DNA of 35,248 nucleotides from a virus. The stretch covers positions 1 through 35,248 of the IMG/VR virus record IMGVR_UViG_3300025131_000195. One strand, given 5' to 3'. Position 1 is the first letter of the stretch; every line of letters starts with the position of its first letter. Position numbers and translations under genes: made by a program. The notes beneath the pieces are model-generated. The model did not search any database. It had not been told where the DNA came from and was given only the letters and a program-made list of their open reading frames with translations. Positions 21,208 through 28,560 of this stretch are shown here, in pieces.

Positions 21208-21563
21208 CTACTCATCCTATCTATAAAATTCTTGATATATTCAAAAGTATACCACGTTGTTTCGTCGGGCTCTTCGGGATCCGGAAGATTAAACATCTTT
21301 TTGTTTGCGCCCGTCTTAATCAAATAGATGCTCGGAGTTCCATTGACCGGGAGAAGTTTATCAAGCTCATCGTGATCATCAACATTAAATGCGAAAAAAT
21401 AAATATCGTCATAATGGTTTGAAATTTGCTCATACTGATCTTTTAAAGCATGACAAAGGTGGCACTCGTTTGAATAAAACTTAACCACGCAGGTTGCTTC
21501 CTCCTCGATATCGCCCTTCACTAGGCGCTCCAAAGCGGGGCCTGATATTCTTTCAACTGACAT
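21204..21563 (-). CDS. Thioredoxin-like protein, 119 aa
   Basis: Thioredoxins reduce protein disulfides with a CxxC pair. Here VVKFYSNECHLCHALKDQYE places C34-H-L-C37 after a beta strand. FAFNVDDHDELDKLLPVNGT gives the second strand, and P77 in NGTPSIYLI is the cis-proline. The start is the ATG at 21563, after GGAG; a longer in-frame extension lies within the zinc-ribbon gene. The 3' end overlaps the IMP dehydrogenase-like gene. A likely substrate is the C-terminal Cys pair of the phage reductase, by analogy with class II enzymes. Confidence 0.85.
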   Translation of the reverse strand: MSVERISGPALERLVKGDIEEEATCVVKFYSNECHLCHALKDQYEQISNHYDDIYFFAFNVDDHDELDKLLPVNGTPSIYLIKTGANKKMFNLPDPEEPDETTWYTFEYIKNFIDRMSR

Positions 21564-21822
21564 TTTCTTTCTCCTTTTTGTATTGTTGAATAACTTTTTG
21601 TGCTGTGTTCCAACATTCGGGACAATATAGCCGAACGGTGTCCTCATCTCTTACGACAACGTTCCAAGTGCGGGCCATTTCCTTGCTCTTCTTATCAAAC
21701 GGCTTCAAGCAAGCCAAGCACTCGTCAGGCAACTTATCGAACTGGAAAATTTTTTCGGCAAGTTTTTGCGAGTTTTCCTTCCCCACTTTCTTTTGCATCT
21801 CGCGGCGCTGCTTTCTATTCAT
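21553..21822 (-). CDS. Zinc-ribbon phage protein, 89 aa
   Basis: A basic N-terminus (MNRKQRREMQKKVG) leads to DKLPDECLACLKPFDKK, with a CxxC pair, and RLYCPECWNTAQKV, with the second CxxC pair about 30 residues later. This is a four-cysteine zinc ribbon. Similar small proteins are frequent in phages of proteobacteria, from memory, with unknown role. GGAG precedes the ATG by five bases. It overlaps the nuclease-like gene upstream by four bases and the thioredoxin-like gene by eleven. Confidence 0.75.
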   Translation of the reverse strand: MNRKQRREMQKKVGKENSQKLAEKIFQFDKLPDECLACLKPFDKKSKEMARTWNVVVRDEDTVRLYCPECWNTAQKVIQQYKKEKENVS

Positions 21823-22511
21823 GTTATCTCCTGCACGGTCTTATAAAGCCGAGAGAGAGATGCGGAGGCCATCCTAAAGGTGTTGCCGCGGTTCTTGCCA
21901 GTTCTGCACCTCGTCTCAAACCAGATCTTCCTATCTTTTAAGGCATTACAAAACCCCAGGAAGCTAAATCCTTCGCACACCACAAAACTTTTTATCTTGA
22001 TACGATTATTTTCTCCATCCTTCTGGACGTTACATAAGATAAGGTTTTTTAGCTTAGCATTGTAAGCGTCACGAATGGTGTTTAGCGGTAACTCATTAGA
22101 GTGCTGCTCGCCATTATCCACGTGGGTGTATATGAGTTGAACACTATTCTCTGAGAGGAGCAGTTTCGTCTTCCATTTGTATTTTTTGGTATCAGAATCG
22201 CGATCGTAATAAAACTTCTGGTATGCCTCTGTTTTGCCGTCCTCTCTCACCTTTCCAAACCTCAGAAGGCTGTCGGGCTCTATATAACACCCACTTGTAC
22301 ATAAGCTAACTTGACCAGTTGAAACTTTCAATTCATAGCCATGATAATCGGGCTTTACACACCTGTCTCCGCGAATACCAGTTAGACGCTCTTGAATGAT
22401 GTGGCCAATGTCAACATCTTTTAATGTATCATGGTAAGGATTGGGAATCCAGCGGCCCTGGTGATTTTTATTAAAAATCTCTAGGCTCTTGTAGACTTCG
22501 CTGCGATTCAT
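21819..22511 (-). CDS. MvaI/BcnI-like restriction endonuclease, 230 aa
   Basis: MvaI/BcnI-type enzymes cut short GC-rich sites using a PD-ExK centre. Here VDIGHIIQERLTGIRGDRCV precedes KPDYHGYELKVSTG, giving D55, E60 and K62, matching the family's G-E-l-l-g...pD..g-ElK order. SFLGFCNALKDRKIWFETRC forms a C-terminal block. The gene overlaps the stop of the Dam-like methyltransferase by four bases (ATGA), so the pair is translated together like a restriction-modification unit. The site is not predictable. A role in host DNA breakdown is also possible. Confidence 0.7.
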   Translation of the reverse strand: MNRSEVYKSLEIFNKNHQGRWIPNPYHDTLKDVDIGHIIQERLTGIRGDRCVKPDYHGYELKVSTGQVSLCTSGCYIEPDSLLRFGKVREDGKTEAYQKFYYDRDSDTKKYKWKTKLLLSENSVQLIYTHVDNGEQHSNELPLNTIRDAYNAKLKNLILCNVQKDGENNRIKIKSFVVCEGFSFLGFCNALKDRKIWFETRCRTGKNRGNTFRMASASLSRLYKTVQEIT

Positions 22512-22978
22512 CGATTCATTGTCCCAAATATCTGTTGAGAGCCGCTGCTAAACACGACGATAGCTGACGGAAAGGGTGCACTATTTACACTGTCTCCAAA
22601 TTTTAGCCGGCCCTTGAGGAAATATACCTCTGAGGCCTTCATCACATAATTGTGCCAATACTTGGTATCAGTTCTCGCTGGGATTAGCATTACCACCTTA
22701 GAGGCTCCATCTTTAGCAGTATTATATCCCTTTTCAATCCACTTGTCAATGCCTCTTCCATATGGAGGGTTAACGAATGTGGTGTGGCCTGTCCAGTCCT
22801 TAGATAAACCGTCTTCTGCTTCCGTATAAAAATTAGGGCACTTTGTGTTATGTGGTGTTGCGCACGGATCCAAATCAAATGGTCCGAAGCGCCAGTTAAG
22901 TTTATCAAAGAACTCTTGAGGGGTTGCCCACTCGCCGGTTTTTGAACTAAACATTGTCTTCTGTGTGTTTTTATCCAT
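22508..22978 (-). CDS. Phage-type N6-adenine DNA methyltransferase (Dam), 156 aa
   Basis: The sequence fits the short phage Dam family: GEWATPQEFFDKLNWRFGPF, then DLDPCAT (35-41), the catalytic motif FVNPPYGR with N70-P-P-Y73, and a C-terminal target/support segment (GRLKFGDSVNSAPFPSAIVV). It would transfer a methyl group from SAM to adenine N6. The start is the ATG at 22978 with GGAG ten bases upstream; upstream in-frame starts lie inside the neighbouring nuclease gene. It overlaps the second nuclease by eight bases and the MvaI-like gene by four. Confidence 0.85.
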   Translation of the reverse strand: MDKNTQKTMFSSKTGEWATPQEFFDKLNWRFGPFDLDPCATPHNTKCPNFYTEAEDGLSKDWTGHTTFVNPPYGRGIDKWIEKGYNTAKDGASKVVMLIPARTDTKYWHNYVMKASEVYFLKGRLKFGDSVNSAPFPSAIVVFSSGSQQIFGTMNR

Positions 22979-23480
22979 TTTGTAGTTTCTCCTTTTTTCT
23001 TTGTTCAACAAATTTAATAAACTCATCACGCTTCATTACATGAAGCCTCTTTGCGGCTACACAAAAAGTTTCTGGATGCTTGTTCAGCTTGTCGGCAGTT
23101 CTTTTATAAAACTTTACCAATTGGGCGCCACGCGGACGTTCCCAATGGATCCCAGAACATACCAAAACATAGTCATCGCACTCAATTGTCTCAGCCGCAT
23201 TATGAAGTTCTGTGCATCCTTTCTGGTCTGCGGTACCGGGCACTTCCTGATACTTGAACTCCGCGCAGATACCGAGGCTAGCCAAATCACAATCTACCTC
23301 AGAAAGACGTGTTGTTGACCAATTAGATTCATACCGTCGTGGCTTTGGTGCGAGCTTCATCGAACGTAGTTGCTCGTTGATGCTCATCTCGTTCATCGAG
23401 CCAGTATGATTTGCCATGGCTCCTTGTGTATAAATATCACATGCACTAACGCTGGTAAAATTTTCTGTTTGATTAAGCAT
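22971..23480 (-). CDS. PD-(D/E)xK nuclease-like protein, 169 aa
   Basis: The block TRLSEVDCDLASLGICAEFK, then YQEVPGTADQKGC, gives acids at 61/63/65 and E74-x-K76 followed by the YQ..GTAD.K pattern of a PD-(D/E)xK nuclease family found in restriction-like enzymes. The remainder (ETIECDDYVLVCSGIHWERP) continues the fold. The ATG at 23480 overlaps the dUTPase stop by eight bases and has AGGA upstream; a later ATG (MANHTGSMNE) is an alternative. With the methyltransferase and MvaI-like gene it forms a tight three-gene cluster. Confidence 0.7.
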   Translation of the reverse strand: MLNQTENFTSVSACDIYTQGAMANHTGSMNEMSINEQLRSMKLAPKPRRYESNWSTTRLSEVDCDLASLGICAEFKYQEVPGTADQKGCTELHNAAETIECDDYVLVCSGIHWERPRGAQLVKFYKRTADKLNKHPETFCVAAKRLHVMKRDEFIKFVEQRKKEKLQNG

Positions 23481-23931
23481 CTGTGCTTCCTAGGGCTCCT
23501 GTGCCTCTGTTGCTAATTGTTTTAGGATAATCGTATAGCGTGCCGTCTGTGTTTTCTTGCGGCTGGAAGTGTACAACCGGCATCATTACCAGTTGCGCGA
23601 TCTTGTCGCCGTCTTGAATGACGCGACTGTCGCGTCCAATGTTATGGACATTGATGAATACTTCTCCATCGTAGCCCGAATCAATCACACAAGCGCCAAC
23701 CACCAAGTTTAACTTAGCTGCCACGCTTGAACGATTCTTTACCTCCAGCATATAGCCATGAGGCACACCAAAGCGCAAGCCAGTCGGCACTAGCATACTG
23801 GTGTTGGGATGAACCGCAATAATCTCTTGCGGCTCTGTCGCAGAGTAGAACACATCTAGCCCAGCGTCCGATGGATTCGCGCGCTGCGGGCTATGTGCGC
23901 TGTCTCGCGTCTTGGTATACTCAATGATCAC
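23473..23931 (-). CDS. dut: dUTPase (trimeric), 152 aa
   Basis: dUTPase hydrolyses dUTP to dUMP and pyrophosphate, keeping uracil out of DNA and feeding dTMP synthesis. All five motifs are present in order: SDAGLDVF (1), KNRSSVAAK (2), VIDSGYDGEVFI (3), GDKIAQLVMMPV (4) and the C-terminal RGTGALGSTD (5). Length is normal for the trimeric family. The start is GTG at 23931 with AGGAG seven bases upstream, overlapping the preceding gene by four bases. It belongs to the promoter unit starting at 24230 and works with the phage reductase in dNTP supply. Confidence 0.95.
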   Translation of the reverse strand: MIIEYTKTRDSAHSPQRANPSDAGLDVFYSATEPQEIIAVHPNTSMLVPTGLRFGVPHGYMLEVKNRSSVAAKLNLVVGACVIDSGYDGEVFINVHNIGRDSRVIQDGDKIAQLVMMPVVHFQPQENTDGTLYDYPKTISNRGTGALGSTDA

Positions 23932-24176
23932 TCTTCTTCTCCTGAAAACATATTAAAGTTTTCAACAACCTCATCAATGTTTACCTTGCCCTTGTAGAGT
24001 CGATATGCCTTGACAGCAGCACGGATCTCGTCAGTATTGAGCCAGCCATTCTCTCGGAATTCGGAACGAAGCTCTCGCTTCTGCTCCTTATAGGGCTCGA
24101 TGCATTCTTCAATTGCCGCCAACGAACGAATATATTCCTTGACGTAACGCTTTCTCTCTTCATTAGTTGAAGCCAT
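23928..24176 (-). CDS. Hypothetical helical protein, 82 aa
   Basis: The start is the ATG at 24176 behind GGAGGG; in-frame sequence further upstream runs through the promoter and is not coding. The product (MASTNEERKRYVKEYIRSLA, then IEECIEPYKEQKRELRSEFR) is helical and charged, with a coiled-coil-like first half and an AVKAYRLYKGKVNIDEVVEN second half. It could be a small DNA-associated protein. No family is assigned. It is the first gene of the dUTPase/nuclease unit. Confidence 0.7.
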   Translation of the reverse strand: MASTNEERKRYVKEYIRSLAAIEECIEPYKEQKRELRSEFRENGWLNTDEIRAAVKAYRLYKGKVNIDEVVENFNMFSGEEE

Positions 24177-24201
24177 TTTATCCCTCCTTGGATACTTTAT
24201 T

Positions 24202-24230
24202 ATTGTAGCAAATTGTGTTGTGTCTGTCAA
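24202..24230 (-). promoter_or_regulatory. Sigma-70-type promoter for the dUTPase/nuclease unit
   Basis: The minus strand reads TTGACA (24230-24225), a 17-base spacer and TACAAT (24207-24202), then a GGAGGG ribosome site and the ATG at 24176. It occupies the 57-base gap after the second ClpP-like gene. Tight spacing downstream suggests the transcript continues at least to the sigma-like gene. Confidence 0.85.
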
Positions 24231-24233
24231 TGA

Positions 24234-24842
24234 TTATTTAAAATCAAATTCAACTTTTACGCCAATCTTCATCTCGGGAATCTTGAGCTTATTCGCTAGC
24301 TTGTGGCGGCGGCATTCTTTGGCGTCTAGAAACCAATCCGCATGTCCCTTCTCGTGAACAATGTCCAGAAAATAGTTCTCTTCATGTCCACAGTTCGCAG
24401 CCATCATCTTATAGACCTTCTGGTTTAGCCTATCAACTTCTTTGGCGTCAGCTTTAATTTCCTCAACTTTGCCCCAGCCCATTGAACTAACATCGTGAAT
24501 CATAACAGTGGCGTCTGGATCCATATAGCGTCGGCCTTCGACACCAAAGCTAAACAAGATAGCACCGCACGACATGGCTTTTCCTTGAACAATCGTAGCA
24601 ACGGGGACGCGAGAGTGCTGAATATCAGAAATCATAGACATTAGACTGTATACCTGACCTCCGTAGCTATCAATTATAACCGGTACGACGGGCTGGCCTG
24701 TGTTCTGGGCTTTCATTATCTCTTTTGAGAATTCTTTTGCTGCGCTCTCATCAAACTTATTGACTCGAATAACTACGGGAAGATTCTCGCTTCTGAATTT
24801 TACCTCCTTTAAAAGAGGGCTTGGTGTATATATAATGTTCAT
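24234..24842 (-). CDS. ClpP-like serine peptidase with intact triad, 202 aa
   Basis: ClpP-type peptidases degrade unfolded or tagged proteins in ring complexes. Here PVVPVIIDSYGGQVYSLMSM forms the oxyanion/dimer region, QGKAMSCGAILFSFG carries S91, ATVMIHDVSSMGWGK carries H116, and HADWFLDAKEC supplies D149 at the expected FLSA-like motif. The C-terminus is basic and lacks the usual IGF-loop extension. It differs from the paralogue at 17531, which has Asn at the Asp position. It follows Pol III alpha by three bases, so its unit is replication rather than head genes. Confidence 0.85.
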   Translation of the reverse strand: MNIIYTPSPLLKEVKFRSENLPVVIRVNKFDESAAKEFSKEIMKAQNTGQPVVPVIIDSYGGQVYSLMSMISDIQHSRVPVATIVQGKAMSCGAILFSFGVEGRRYMDPDATVMIHDVSSMGWGKVEEIKADAKEVDRLNQKVYKMMAANCGHEENYFLDIVHEKGHADWFLDAKECRRHKLANKLKIPEMKIGVKVEFDFK

Positions 24843-24845
24843 GTT

Positions 24846-27800
24846 TTATCCTAGTAGTCTGAATGTTTTGCCGATGGCATAAGTTGAAAAGCCCCAGTTC
24901 TCGTCATACTTCAAACGAGCCATGTATGGGCGGTTCAAATGAATGCGATCCTTCTCGGGCTTGACGCCCCAGCACCGGATGCGGGTGAGTTCGTTGTTGC
25001 TGTCGATAACCTCAACAATCCAATAGTTCTTCCCGTTCTTTGTCTTTCTGGGGACGATTTTGCGCGGGATAAACCAGCAGACCTGTAGCGCGGGATCGAA
25101 CTCGGAAATCGGCGGGATGAACTTCTCTTGAAGCCTTTGAACGGTTGCTGGCGGGATCACTAGATTGATCGGGAATACTCCAGTCAAATCAGTTTTAAAC
25201 TGGATAATCTCCTCTTCGGTGAAGTCCCCTTCGGGTCGGTAAAGCTCCAAATTCTCAGAAAATCTCTTGGGATTTTTTGGGCGATCTACGATACACGCAG
25301 ACCAGAAGTGCTTTCTGCCAGTAAAGCGATCATCGATGATATCATCGAGGGCGCCCCCTCGACACAAGGCGTCTAGGGACTTCTTGTTTAACTTAGAGTA
25401 TGTAATGCCCTCGTTGAACAAAAGCTCTTCGGCGTTGTTGAGCGGTCGGTTAGCAAGGATCTGATCGATCGCTGCCATGCCCAGTCCCTTAATAGATGTA
25501 AGCGGCTGAATCATTGTCTTACCATCCTCGCTGATCTCCCAGACCGTGCCCGACTTGTTGATGTGAAGCGGCGCAATCTTAAAGCCATACTTCTTGGCGA
25601 TGTTGATTGCCTTCTCCTTTCTAGTCTCGGGCTCCTTGTCAAGGAACGCCGCCATCCACTCCGCAGGGTAGTAATTGAACAACCACGCACACTGGAATGA
25701 GATGATGGAATAGCTGACCGCATGCGACTTGTTAAAGCCATACCCTGAGAAAAACTCAAACTTGTCCCACAGGTCTTGGGCAGCGTCACGGGCTATACCC
25801 TTGTCAACGCATCCTGTGATGAACTTTTTGTGGAGCTTGCCTTTCACGCTGTTCTTTCCGGTTCCCTTCTTCGTCAACACCTTGCGTAGCATATTGCCTT
25901 CGTCAAGAGTTAGGCCACCGAGCTTATGGCCCAACAGCGCGATTTGCTCCTGAAAGATTAGGAAGCCGAATGTCTCTTGTGTAATCTCGCAGGCTTCGTC
26001 TGAAAGGTATGCGATCTGATGTGGGTGCTCCTTGGCTTCCACATAGTCTGCGTCAACACCAGCCGACAACGGACCAGGGCGGAAGATAGAAGTCACAGCA
26101 GAAACATCAATAATGTTTCGTGGCTTGACCTTCGTACAGAACCCTTGTGCTCCTTGCTCTGTGAACTGAAAGACTCCAGCCCACTTGCCTTTGTGAAAGA
26201 TGTTCTCGTATACCTCTTGGTTGTCAAGATCGATCCTGTCAGGGTGTAGGTTTTCATCGTAATACTCTCGCACCTGTGCGAAAGTTGGATTCTCAACGCC
26301 ATGATGCCGGCGGAGGATGTGCTCGATGGCGCCTTCCATCATCTTTAACGTAGACAGGCCCAGCAAATCAAACTTAATGAAGCCCATCGGCTCAAGGTGC
26401 CTGACGTTCTGACCTTCTGCCCACGGTGCTTGTCGCACACCACCAGAGTTAATCAATGGCATGCTCTGGTCTAGATTCTCTGCGATGACCACGCCGCCGG
26501 CGTGGCGCGAGCATGAGCGGACCTGTCCCACAAGCCCCTCAACGTGCGCCTTGACTGCTGGATACTTGTTCAGGTATGCACGCAGTGACGGCGAGAACTC
26601 CATTGTCTCTTCCCACGTGGGCGCATAGATGCCAGCCTTGATACCGTGCTTCTTCTTAGCCTCGGGCGTTGCCTCTCGGATCATCACAGATGTGACCGTG
26701 TTTGCCTCCGTGAATGGCACGTCATAGAACTTTGAGATGTCCTTGATAAGCGAGCGCAGCTGGAGGGTGTTCCAGTTAGAGATTGGAGCAACGCAGTCGG
26801 CGCCCCACATCTCTACAAGCTTCTCCTTCAGTGCCATGCTATCAGATATATCATAGTCAATATCAGGGTAGTCTGTAGCATCGGAGCGCAAGAACCGGGA
26901 GAACAGTAGTCCGTGCCTGATCGGATCGACCTGTGTAATGCCCAGCGCATAAGCCACCAACGAACCTGCGGCAGAACCACGACCGGGGCCGGCCAGCATC
27001 ATTGTGGATGCTACGTCAGCGATAGACTTCATCGTCAAGAAATACTTGGAGAAGCCTCGGTCATCAATAACGTCAAGCTCGTGCTTAAGTCTTTGAATGT
27101 ACTCTGGATTACCTTGGAACCCTCGCTCTTTCAATCCCTCAAGGGAATATTGGACTAGCGCCTGTGTCGCAGTAAATCCAGCCGGGACCACGAAACTTGG
27201 GAGGCGCACCGTGTTGTCTGGGAAGAACTTTTCGATGCGATCAAACGCAATGCGGTGGGACTCTTCGATGCTCTCTCGTACCAAGTCATCGTCGTACTCA
27301 AAGCCGCCCTCAGAGGCGTACTTCTTGTAGCTGTCCCACATCTGATCGCCGTTCTTCGGGTATAGCTCATAGCCAACCTCTTCCACTCCCTCGGGCAGTT
27401 CCGATTCCATATACTCAGGCAGGCCGCCCTTGCCAAGCCAACCTAGACGAGTGTAAAGCTCTCGATCTCGCCAAGCTTCTGGGTCTGGGTAGTGGCTATC
27501 GGCTGTGCTCAAAAGTTTAATGTCATGCTTCTGTGCGGTCTGGATGATGTATTGGTTGAGCTTGTGCTGGTCCTCCACGTTGTTCCATTGAATCTCGGCG
27601 TACCAGCGATCACCAAAGATGTCTACCATCTTCTCGGTTGTCTCGCTCATCGCGCTCAGCACAGCCTCATCGCCTTCCTCTCGGTTCTCCCAATAGTTCC
27701 CGGCATATACGCCACCCAGACAAGCAGACGCAGCGATGATGCCCTCATTGTATTTCTTTAAGAGCGTGTAATCAATGCGAGGATACCTGTAAAAGTTTTC

Positions 27801-28274
27801 TGGCTGGTAAGACTCGGATACCAATTTAAAGAGGTTGTTGAGCCCTGTCTGGTTCTGGGCCAGCAAAACGAGATGTCGGCGACGGCGCAGGATGTCTTGC
27901 GTCTTCTTGCTGCTGCCGGCGTCTTCAACGGTAGCGCCTGATTGATCGGTCTTCTTGATTGATCGTGCTCGCTTCTTGTCTTCCATTGCTGTCTCGTATT
28001 CCTCTCGCCACTCTTCAATAGACGGGATGAAATACGCCTCACACCCATAGATAGGCTTGAAATCCTTGCCTTCTTCCTGCATCTTCTTGGCGTGCAGAAC
28101 CTGATACGCTAGCCCGTTCATGTTTCCATGATCGGTGAGCGCCAGTGCCTCTCCTCCGTTGTCATAGCAAAAATCCATGTGCGCCTGGGGATATCCCAGC
28201 GCGTCAAAAATAGAACCTGCTACACTATGGGCATGAAGGCCCACAAACTTGATCTTCGATGTCTTTCGACTCAT
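24846..28274 (-). CDS. dnaE: DNA polymerase III alpha subunit (C family), 1142 aa
   Basis: This is the replicative polymerase. A PHP domain opens the protein (GLHAHSV with H14/H16; TDHGNM with D48/H49). The catalytic palm follows: GPGRGSAAGSLVAYALG (429-445), YPDIDYDIS with D471/D473, HAGGVVIAE (591-599) and IKFDLLGL with D636. A helix-hairpin-helix (LTSIKGLGMAAIDQILANRP) and an OB-like C-terminus (VCWFIPRKIVPRKTKNGKNY) complete it. Length is close to bacterial DnaE. No proofreading exonuclease is fused. The start is the ATG behind GGAGG; it overlaps the membrane-protein gene by 50 bases. Confidence 0.95.
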   Translation of the reverse strand: MSRKTSKIKFVGLHAHSVAGSIFDALGYPQAHMDFCYDNGGEALALTDHGNMNGLAYQVLHAKKMQEEGKDFKPIYGCEAYFIPSIEEWREEYETAMEDKKRARSIKKTDQSGATVEDAGSSKKTQDILRRRRHLVLLAQNQTGLNNLFKLVSESYQPENFYRYPRIDYTLLKKYNEGIIAASACLGGVYAGNYWENREEGDEAVLSAMSETTEKMVDIFGDRWYAEIQWNNVEDQHKLNQYIIQTAQKHDIKLLSTADSHYPDPEAWRDRELYTRLGWLGKGGLPEYMESELPEGVEEVGYELYPKNGDQMWDSYKKYASEGGFEYDDDLVRESIEESHRIAFDRIEKFFPDNTVRLPSFVVPAGFTATQALVQYSLEGLKERGFQGNPEYIQRLKHELDVIDDRGFSKYFLTMKSIADVASTMMLAGPGRGSAAGSLVAYALGITQVDPIRHGLLFSRFLRSDATDYPDIDYDISDSMALKEKLVEMWGADCVAPISNWNTLQLRSLIKDISKFYDVPFTEANTVTSVMIREATPEAKKKHGIKAGIYAPTWEETMEFSPSLRAYLNKYPAVKAHVEGLVGQVRSCSRHAGGVVIAENLDQSMPLINSGGVRQAPWAEGQNVRHLEPMGFIKFDLLGLSTLKMMEGAIEHILRRHHGVENPTFAQVREYYDENLHPDRIDLDNQEVYENIFHKGKWAGVFQFTEQGAQGFCTKVKPRNIIDVSAVTSIFRPGPLSAGVDADYVEAKEHPHQIAYLSDEACEITQETFGFLIFQEQIALLGHKLGGLTLDEGNMLRKVLTKKGTGKNSVKGKLHKKFITGCVDKGIARDAAQDLWDKFEFFSGYGFNKSHAVSYSIISFQCAWLFNYYPAEWMAAFLDKEPETRKEKAINIAKKYGFKIAPLHINKSGTVWEISEDGKTMIQPLTSIKGLGMAAIDQILANRPLNNAEELLFNEGITYSKLNKKSLDALCRGGALDDIIDDRFTGRKHFWSACIVDRPKNPKRFSENLELYRPEGDFTEEEIIQFKTDLTGVFPINLVIPPATVQRLQEKFIPPISEFDPALQVCWFIPRKIVPRKTKNGKNYWIVEVIDSNNELTRIRCWGVKPEKDRIHLNRPYMARLKYDENWGFSTYAIGKTFRLLG

Positions 28275-28560
28275 TCTTCCTCCTTGAAATTTTAACCCAA
28301 ATTGCCCACATAATAGGCACAGCAATAGGGTGAACGCACAACAACCAACTTATTGGGGCGCCCGTAAGGAACCAGGGGTTGACATTGTTGCCTAGCCATA
28401 TAAATAGCAATGGAAACATGATGTCTTCAATGATTTCCCAGATAATAAATATGACAAGGAACGCCACTCCGTGTTCCCTCAATAGTTTTTTAAAATGAGA
28501 CCACCTAAAATGGTGTAGCTTGTGCGCGAGCCTATGCCACAGACTTTTAAGTATCTTCAT
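28225..28560 (-). CDS. Membrane protein, 111 aa
   Basis: A basic N-terminal helix (WHRLAHKLHHFRWSHFKKLL) is followed by two membrane segments (VAFLVIFIIWEIIEDIMFPL and PISWLLCVHPIAVPIMWAIW) and a charged tail ending CGPSCP. Function is unknown; the topology would fit a small membrane modulator. It starts 14 bases inside the 3' end of the 298-residue gene, has its own consensus promoter at 28584-28612, and its 3' 50 bases overlap the polymerase gene, an unusually long overlap here. Confidence 0.65.
   Translation of the reverse strand: MKILKSLWHRLAHKLHHFRWSHFKKLLREHGVAFLVIFIIWEIIEDIMFPLLFIWLGNNVNPWFLTGAPISWLLCVHPIAVPIMWAIWVKISRRKNESKDIEDQVCGPSCP

Noticed and set aside
21564-21647. In-frame N-terminal extension of the thioredoxin-like protein
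   Set aside because: It lies wholly within the zinc-ribbon gene in another frame; the ATG at 21563 has GGAG upstream and gives a normal family length.
24177-24230. In-frame N-terminal extension of the 82-residue protein
   Set aside because: The extension reads through the -35/-10 promoter and the ribosome site, and is not protein-like.
28275-28325. Longer start for DNA polymerase III alpha
   Set aside because: The extra residues come from the overlapping membrane protein gene, and GGAGG points to the ATG at 28274.
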